From positions 1 through 5,229 of the forward strand of contig JAESUF010000381.1 of the NCBI GenBank assembly GCA_016763215.1: a stretch of 5,229 nt of DNA, written 5' to 3'. The first letter of the stretch is position 1. Every line of letters starts with the position of its first letter. Shown here one piece after another: positions 1 through 4,296 of this stretch. The position numbers and the translations under genes were made by a program. Source of the DNA: Flavobacteriaceae bacterium (GTDB lineage: Bacteria; Bacteroidota; Bacteroidia; Flavobacteriales; Flavobacteriaceae). Below the pieces are notes generated by a model. It had not been told where the DNA came from. It did not search any database and saw only the letters and a list, made by a program, of their open reading frames with translations.

Positions 1-246
1 ATTTGGTTGACCAAAAAAGATGAAATTTATGGTATGGATTATCATGGGAAATCGATTCTAAATTTTAGAATTACCATGTTTATCTATTTACTAATCTGTA
101 TTCCGCTAATTTTATTGTTAGGTTTAGGTCTTTTGGGAATTTTTGCAATTGCAATTTCCTATATGATTTTTCCAATAATAAATGCAATCAAAGCTAGTAA
201 TAACGAAGAACCAAATTATCCTTTTAGCATTCAATTCTTGAAATAA
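1..246 (+). CDS. DUF4870-type small membrane protein, C-terminal part (5' end outside window)
   Basis: The frame is open from base 1 and ends at TAA 244-246, giving 81 residues. The codons before the TTG at position 7 (Ile-Trp) continue a typical DUF4870 stretch (IWLTKKDE), so this TTG is an internal Leu and not a start. Visible family marks are HGKSILNF (fragment residues 15-22), two hydrophobic segments at about 26-45 and 46-62, and the closing YPFSIQFLK. DUF4870 proteins are small inner-membrane proteins, usually about 100-120 residues, related to the Tic20-like fold; their molecular role is not established. A hairpin terminator follows about 26 bp after the stop. The family assignment rests on recalled motifs, mainly the charged loop before HGK, the NF pair and the C-terminal YP-FLK signature. 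Function is unknown. Confidence 0.8.
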   Translation: MWLTKKDEIYGMDYHGKSILNFRITMFIYLLICIPLILLLGLGLLGIFAIAISYMIFPIINAIKASNNEEPNYPFSIQFLK

Positions 247-272
247 GAATTTCTCTATATATTATTTGAATT

Positions 273-300
273 AAAATCGTCTTTTATGGGCGATTTTTTT
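273..300 (+). terminator. Rho-independent terminator, probably bidirectional
   Basis: A 9-bp stem is formed by AAAATCGTC (273-281) and GGCGATTTT (289-297), with one T-G wobble and a 7-nt loop. T residues run on to position 300, giving a seven-base T tract from 294. It lies just after the DUF4870 gene and overlaps the TAA stop (299-301) of the convergent DUF4268 gene. On the minus strand the same stem is followed by TTAATT, so it can plausibly stop the opposing transcript too. Confidence 0.75.
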
Positions 301-739
301 ATTGAATGGCTTGTTTGATGTAGTCTTGGTATTCGTAGAAAAACAGTTCAAATTTTGGCATCGTATTTATAAAAAACTCATAACAGTCTCTCCAAGTATT
401 TTTAGTATGAATGCTAAACTTTTCTTCATGACTCACATACATACGATGTATGATCTTACCATTTTCTAATTCATAACTAGCATCAAAAATAATTTCAGGA
501 TGGTATTCTTCTGTTAGAATGGTTTTTAAGGAAAGTAACTGATCGTAGAACAACTCGTTGGCAATATCATCTGGATGTTCTAGATCTAAACTCACCAGTG
601 CTTTTTTACGATCGGCAACAAATTTAAAACTAACTCCTTTTATTTTGGTATTGTAAAGCAACCACTTTCGAGGAAACGATTTTCCGAAACTAGTCCAAAA
701 TTCTTGACGAAGTTTTGCTGATTCTTCTTTACTAAACAT
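299..739 (-). CDS. DUF4268 domain-containing protein
   Basis: A complete 146-residue protein runs from ATG (737-739) to TAA (299-301). It matches the small stand-alone DUF4268 proteins common in Bacteroidota. Recognisable features are the N-terminal LRQEFWTSFGK (10-20), PRKWLLYNTKIKG (23-35), a beta segment with FKFVADRKKALVSLDLE (38-54), a central acidic helix, and an aromatic-rich C-terminal helix (FINTMPKFELFFYEYQDY, 123-140). There is no signal peptide or membrane segment, so it is probably cytosolic. The biochemical function is unknown. In some larger proteins DUF4268 is fused to nuclease-like domains, but no catalytic motif can be identified here. The leader is GAAGAAA before ATG, A-rich as usual in this phylum. 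The tandem heptamer array ends five bases before the start codon, so the array lies in the 5' leader or in the intercistronic RNA if the gene is cotranscribed with miaE. Confidence 0.85.
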   Translation of the reverse strand: MFSKEESAKLRQEFWTSFGKSFPRKWLLYNTKIKGVSFKFVADRKKALVSLDLEHPDDIANELFYDQLLSLKTILTEEYHPEIIFDASYELENGKIIHRMYVSHEEKFSIHTKNTWRDCYEFFINTMPKFELFFYEYQDYIKQAIQ

Positions 740-744
740 TTTCT

Positions 745-828
745 TCAGTTATCAGTTATCAGTTATCAGTTATCAGTTATCAGTTATCAGTGAACAATTA
801 CCAGTTATCAGTTATCAGTTAACAATTA
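745..828. repeat. Tandem heptamer array, 12 in-phase 7-bp units (TCAGTTA / TAACTGA)
   Basis: On the plus strand six exact TCAGTTA units (745-786) are followed by TCAGTGA, ACAATTA, CCAGTTA, TCAGTTA, TCAGTTA and ACAATTA, all in exact 7-bp register up to 828. A degraded partial unit may reach 835. The array fills nearly the whole 97-bp gap between the miaE stop and the DUF4268 start. Read as mRNA on the minus strand, the unit TAACTGA puts stop codons in every frame. Read on the plus strand, no exact unit makes a stop in any frame. The function is unknown; such arrays can change length by replication slippage. Confidence 0.95.
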
Positions 829-836
829 TCATTATT

Positions 837-1418
837 CTACCCGTGTATTCTCGCTGAATTCCCTCTAGTCTTCATCATTTCAGCCTCAAAAGCTAACAGG
901 TCTTGCCATTTTTGATCTACAATTTTACGATCCATATACTTTCTAGCATATCCTAAGAACAATGTGTAGTGATTGGCTTCTGAGACCATCAGTTCTTTGT
1001 AAAATTGTGATAATTCTTCATCTTCCATATTTTCAGAAAAGACTTTAAAGCGTTCACAACTTCTAGCTTCAATCATTGCAGCAACTAACAATCGATGAAT
1101 GAGTGCATAGTTTCTGTCTTTGGTTTTAGGAAAGAACCCTTGTAATTTCTTTGCATAGTCATTGTGTTGCTCTCTTCCTAAAACAAACCCTCTTTTAACC
1201 ATGAGATGATGTACCATTCTAAAATGTTCCATTTCTTCAATGGCAATATCACTCATGTCTTTTACCAAGGCTGTCTCTTCAGAATAATTGATAATAATTG
1301 AGACCGCATTAGAGGCTGCTTTTTGTTCAGCAAAAGCATGGTCTGTTAAAATTTGTTGCAAATTATCTTTAGCAATCTCTACCCAAGAAGTTTCAGTTTC
1401 AAATTGTAATCCTAACAT
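837..1418 (-). CDS. miaE: tRNA-(ms2io6A)-hydroxylase MiaE
   Basis: This is a complete 193-residue protein, ATG 1416-1418 to TAG 837-839. MiaE is a non-haem diiron monooxygenase that hydroxylates the isopentenyl side chain of ms2i6A at position 37 of tRNAs reading U-initial codons, after MiaA and MiaB have acted. It has a ferritin-like four-helix fold. The full ligand set can be read: E31 (AEQKAAS), E62 and H65 (EEMEHF), E117 (MIEARSCERF), and E147 with H150 (SEANHYTLF). The two ExxH pairs and the EARSCERF stretch are diagnostic. The length matches the short form of the family (about 190-200 residues). The preceding glucosaminidase gene on the same strand ends 49 bp upstream, and a -7-like box lies in that gap, so the gene may have its own promoter. 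The heptamer array follows its stop. It probably acts in the cytosol, needing oxygen and an electron donor, which fits an aerobic bacterium. Confidence 0.93.
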   Translation of the reverse strand: MLGLQFETETSWVEIAKDNLQQILTDHAFAEQKAASNAVSIIINYSEETALVKDMSDIAIEEMEHFRMVHHLMVKRGFVLGREQHNDYAKKLQGFFPKTKDRNYALIHRLLVAAMIEARSCERFKVFSENMEDEELSQFYKELMVSEANHYTLFLGYARKYMDRKIVDQKWQDLLAFEAEMMKTRGNSARIHG

Positions 1419-1440
1419 CGTTTTAAATCTAGTTTCGAGG

Positions 1441-1448
1441 CAAAATTA
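1441..1448 (-). promoter_or_regulatory. Candidate Bacteroidota -7 promoter box for miaE
   Basis: The minus strand reads TAATTTTG, an exact match to the TAnnTTTG -7 consensus of Bacteroidota sigma factors, 22 bp before the miaE ATG. The nearest upstream TTG (1475-1477) is 26 bp away, longer than the usual spacing of about 17-23, so the -33 element is weak or absent. A chance match in AT-rich DNA is possible. Confidence 0.4.
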
Positions 1449-1467
1449 ATGATAATTCGTTATAGAT

Positions 1468-2253
1468 TTATCTCCAACTTTCATTAAAACGCTTTCCAGT
1501 ATGTAAATCAGTAGTTAATTCTGTTAACCCAGCCCTTTTGATAATATAAATGACTTTTTTAGGCCAAGTTTCTCTATAATTATAAGAATTAAGTTTTCCT
1601 CCAATTCCGTAGATAAATTGGATAGCAGTCTTTTCTTCTAAAAGAATTTTTTTTCCATGCTTGGCAACCAAGCTGTCCATTTTTCTTCTTGTTTCACGAT
1701 AGGCTTTAATCCGACTTTTTCTTCCAATAAAAACAGTTGCGAAATCATTTATATTCGCAATTTGTGCTGCATGTTTTTCTTTAGGATGGTATTTAAAATA
1801 AGCGAGGTTGTATGGTGTTCCTGCCCAAGGTTTTGGTCTGTAATCTTTTTTAATGCTTTTAGGCCTATTTTGCCATTGCAGACTTTTTTTATCGAACTTA
1901 ATAATATCTAAAGAATCGTAAATGATTTTGTTGCTTTCTAAGAGTATAGGCAATCGTAAAGCGGGCAATTGAATGTCTCTTTTCCGAGGACCTAAACTTA
2001 AAATATTTCCTGTTATTTGACCAATATAACCGCTGTCCCAACCAGACTCTAATCCAGCAATAGCAAGTAATGAAGCAGGAGGGATGTTGTTCTCTAAGCA
2101 GAGCTCAGTTGCTTTTTTAGAAATGCCTTTGTAAAACTGTTTTACATGAGGATACTTTCGTAAGGTATATTTTTCCTGTGAGCTATATTCTCCTGAAATT
2201 ATTAGAATTAACAAAAGGCTAGTGATGTATTTCATAGATTCGTTTTTAATCAT
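1468..2253 (-). CDS. Secreted glucosaminidase-domain protein (FlgJ/GH73-like peptidoglycan hydrolase)
   Basis: This 261-residue protein appears to be a cell-wall hydrolase that would cut the glucosamine-muramic acid glycan backbone in the periplasm. ATG 2251-2253 is the first start. An in-frame ATG at 2233-2235 (Met7) gives a cleaner signal peptide (MKY, then ITSLLLILIISG) and may be the true start. There is no lipobox Cys. The catalytic-site block is PPASLLAIAGLESGWDSG (residues 58-75), with E69 as the expected acid, followed by GNILSLG where the family normally has a NxFGI-type motif. The C-terminal YRETWPKKVIYIIKRAGL (226-243) matches the end of Bacteroidota glucosaminidase domains. About 140 residues lie between these blocks, including KPWAGTPYNLAYFKY and a basic helix, and are not typical of short FlgJ-like domains. 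It heads a minus-strand run ahead of miaE and is divergent from the antiporter gene. The family is fairly sure; substrate and activity are inferred. Confidence 0.75.
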   Translation of the reverse strand: MIKNESMKYITSLLLILIISGEYSSQEKYTLRKYPHVKQFYKGISKKATELCLENNIPPASLLAIAGLESGWDSGYIGQITGNILSLGPRKRDIQLPALRLPILLESNKIIYDSLDIIKFDKKSLQWQNRPKSIKKDYRPKPWAGTPYNLAYFKYHPKEKHAAQIANINDFATVFIGRKSRIKAYRETRRKMDSLVAKHGKKILLEEKTAIQFIYGIGGKLNSYNYRETWPKKVIYIIKRAGLTELTTDLHTGKRFNESWR

Positions 2254-2282
2254 CCCTGTGGCACAAGATAGGAACTTTCGGA

Positions 2283-2290
2283 CAAAGCTA
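2283..2290 (-). promoter_or_regulatory. Candidate -7 box for the glucosaminidase gene
   Basis: The minus strand reads TAGCTTTG, fitting TAnnTTTG, about 30 bp before the ATG at 2253 and about 48 bp before the alternative ATG at 2235. No TTG is visible at normal -33 spacing. It faces away from the antiporter's candidate box 16 bp to the right, as expected for a compact divergent promoter. Confidence 0.4.
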
Positions 2291-2306
2291 AAAAAGAGTC
2301 AAATTT

Positions 2307-2314
2307 TAATTTTG
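2307..2314 (+). promoter_or_regulatory. Candidate -7 box for the antiporter gene
   Basis: The plus strand reads TAATTTTG, matching TAnnTTTG. Transcription would begin near 2320. That leaves only about 9 nt of leader before the ATG at 2329 but about 50 nt before the ATG at 2371, which supports the later start. No -33 TTG is seen at normal distance. Confidence 0.4.
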
Positions 2315-2370
2315 GATTACGCAGGCTTATGTATTTTTTTGTATTTTGGATTCTCAACAAAGAATCAAAA

Positions 2371-4188
2371 ATGTTAGAATTAGCAGGAATCATAATTTTA
2401 GGAATTTTAGCGCAGTGGGTTGCTTGGCGGGTTAAAATTCCAGCGATATTACCATTAATATTAATTGGACTTTTAGTAGGCCCAATAGCAGCAGAATTTC
2501 TTTCTGAAGATGGTTCAAAATATATTGAGCCTATTTGGAATGGAACAAAAGGGCTTTTTCCTGGTGATGGACTCTATTATTTTGTTTCATTAGCCATTAG
2601 TATCATTCTTTTTGAAGGTGGCTTAACACTGAAAAGAAACGAAATAAAAAATGTTGGCCCCGTAATTTCTAAACTAATCACTCTAGGTTCTGCAGTTACG
2701 TTTTTTGGAGCTGGAATATTGACACATTATATTTTTGGTTTGGGATGGGAACTATCATTCTTGTTCTCTGGATTAATTATTGTTACAGGACCTACTGTTA
2801 TTACCCCTATTTTAAGGAACATTCCTTTAAAAAAGGATGTGTCTACTGTTTTAAAGTGGGAAGGTATTTTAATAGATCCTATCGGAGCTTTGGTAGCTGT
2901 ATTGGTTTTTGAATTTATTAGTGTTGGTAGTGGTGGTGGTTTTACCAAAACAGCATTAACTGAATTTGGTAAAATAGTACTTTTTGGAACTTCTTTTGGA
3001 TTTACGTTTGCACACGCATTGGCCTTTGTAATTAATAAAAAATGGGTTCCTCATTATTTAATGAATGTAGTTTCACTCTCTACCGTATTGTTGGTTTTTG
3101 TTGAATCTGAAGTTTTTGCTCATGAGTCTGGGTTACTAGCAGTTGTGGTCATGGGAATGGTATTAGGGAACGGTAAACTAAACAATATAAAAGAGCTATT
3201 ATACTTTAAAGAATCGTTAAGTATTCTCTTAATTTCCATTTTATTTATTCTGCTGTCTGCGAATATCAATATTGAAGATTTGATGTTGTTATACACTTGG
3301 AAGACCGCAGTACTTTTTGTTCTGATAGTATTTGTGATACGGCCTTTAGCTGTGTTTTTAAGTACTTACAAATCCAATTTAAAGCTCAACGAAAAATTGT
3401 TTATTAGTTGGGTAGGACCTAGAGGTATTGTAGCTGCAGGGATTGCTTCTCTTTTTGGGAGTAAATTGTTAAAACAAGGTGTAGAAGGTGCCGAATATAT
3501 TACACCGTTAGTATTTATGGTTGTTTTAGGAACGGTATTGTTGAATGCAACTACGGCTCGCTTATTTGCGAAAATTGTCGGTGTATTTTTGAAGAATTCT
3601 GATGCTATTTTAATTATAGGAGCTTCAAAATCATCTAGGCTGATCGCTAATTATTTACAAGACTATGGTAAAAGAGTTGTTTTGATTGACTCCAACAAAA
3701 CGTTTATAGAAAAAGCAAATAGCGAAGGACTGGAAGCTTTTGAAGTAAATGTATATGACGATGATTTAACTGACAATATTGAATTGAATGATGTTGGTTA
3801 CCTCATTGCTATGACGGGAAGTGATGCAGTAAATAAGTTTGCTTTAAAAAATCTGACTAAAGTTTTTGGTGAACATGGGGCTTTCCGATTGGCTAGTGCT
3901 GATGAAGTGAAAACTAAAAATTTCGAAGAAAAAAACCAATTCCTTACTCCACAAGACGATTTCATTAACTTAAGTGAAACGATACGAGATTATCCAACTA
4001 TTTATGAAATTGCAATTAATTCAGAAGAGGAATATAAAACGAACTTAAACAAGCTTCATCATCAGTTAGAATCGATTCCATTATTTGTAAAAACCAACGA
4101 TCAAAACATTTACTTGCTTTCTGAATTTGAAGAGAAAGGTATTTCGAAAGAGAATAGTGCGTTAGTCTATGTAGGAAATAAGATCTAA
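2371..4188 (+). CDS. CPA1-type cation:proton antiporter with C-terminal Rossmann-like (TrkA-N-like) domain
   Basis: This is an inner-membrane Na+(K+)/H+ exchanger of the Na_H_Exchanger superfamily, 605 residues from ATG 2371 to TAA 4186-4188. The frame opens at an earlier ATG (2329), but MLELAGIIILGILAQW from 2371 begins directly with the first membrane helix, and an A-rich leader precedes it. Residues 1-405 form about 12 membrane segments. Motifs, numbered from 2371, are LFEGGL (80-85), TGPTVITPILRN (139-150), EGILIDPIG (164-172) with D169 as the likely ion-binding carboxylate, ESGLLAVVVMGMVLGN (252-267) and VGPRGIVAAG (348-357) with R351. From about 411 a soluble Rossmann-like domain begins (ILIIGASKSSRLIA, with D440 at the end of strand 2), the position of a regulatory nucleotide-binding domain. 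The canonical Asn-Asp pair is Ile-Asp here. It is divergent from the glucosaminidase gene and convergent with dnaX. The cation preference cannot be read from sequence. Confidence 0.88.
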   Translation: MLELAGIIILGILAQWVAWRVKIPAILPLILIGLLVGPIAAEFLSEDGSKYIEPIWNGTKGLFPGDGLYYFVSLAISIILFEGGLTLKRNEIKNVGPVISKLITLGSAVTFFGAGILTHYIFGLGWELSFLFSGLIIVTGPTVITPILRNIPLKKDVSTVLKWEGILIDPIGALVAVLVFEFISVGSGGGFTKTALTEFGKIVLFGTSFGFTFAHALAFVINKKWVPHYLMNVVSLSTVLLVFVESEVFAHESGLLAVVVMGMVLGNGKLNNIKELLYFKESLSILLISILFILLSANINIEDLMLLYTWKTAVLFVLIVFVIRPLAVFLSTYKSNLKLNEKLFISWVGPRGIVAAGIASLFGSKLLKQGVEGAEYITPLVFMVVLGTVLLNATTARLFAKIVGVFLKNSDAILIIGASKSSRLIANYLQDYGKRVVLIDSNKTFIEKANSEGLEAFEVNVYDDDLTDNIELNDVGYLIAMTGSDAVNKFALKNLTKVFGEHGAFRLASADEVKTKNFEEKNQFLTPQDDFINLSETIRDYPTIYEIAINSEEEYKTNLNKLHHQLESIPLFVKTNDQNIYLLSEFEEKGISKENSALVYVGNKI

Positions 4189-4226
4189 GTATATTGGGGT
4201 AAATAGATAAAGGATGGAAGGTGAAA

Positions 4227-4236
4227 CTTACGTAAG
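4227..4236. other. Perfect 10-bp palindrome in the convergent gap
   Basis: CTTACGTAAG lies between the antiporter stop (4188) and the dnaX stop (4297). It has no loop, so it is not a terminator hairpin. It could be a dimeric protein site or chance. The rest of this 108-bp gap shows a T6 run at 4255-4260 but no convincing intrinsic terminator on either strand. Confidence 0.35.
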
Positions 4237-4296
4237 GCTTTATAAAACCGATACTTTTTTCAGTCTCAAATGGTTAAATAAATATATTATGAACGA

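Noticed and set aside
7..9. TTG as the start of the first gene
   Set aside because: The two codons before it continue the DUF4870 consensus, so the gene begins outside the window.
745..828. CRISPR array
   Set aside because: The units are 7 bp with no spacers, and there are no cas genes; this is a simple tandem repeat.
1657..1911. 84-residue plus-strand open frame
   Set aside because: It lies wholly inside the glucosaminidase gene on the other strand, has no family resemblance, and its Phe/Ser/Cys-rich composition is typical of an antisense shadow.
2329..2370. Upstream ATG adding 14 residues (MYFFVFWILNKESK) to the antiporter
   Set aside because: The sequence from 2371 fits the usual family N-terminus and has an A-rich leader. 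The candidate -7 box at 2307-2314 would leave too short a leader for the earlier start. It is still possible.
2727..2948. 73-residue minus-strand open frame
   Set aside because: It is antisense to conserved membrane segments of the antiporter, including the GPT and IDP motifs, and has no recognisable features.
4237..4260. Terminator for the antiporter or dnaX (GGCTTTATAAAACC followed by a T6 run)
   Set aside because: The stem has a mismatch or wobble, leaves almost no loop, and the T6 run is separated from it, so it does not qualify as an intrinsic terminator.
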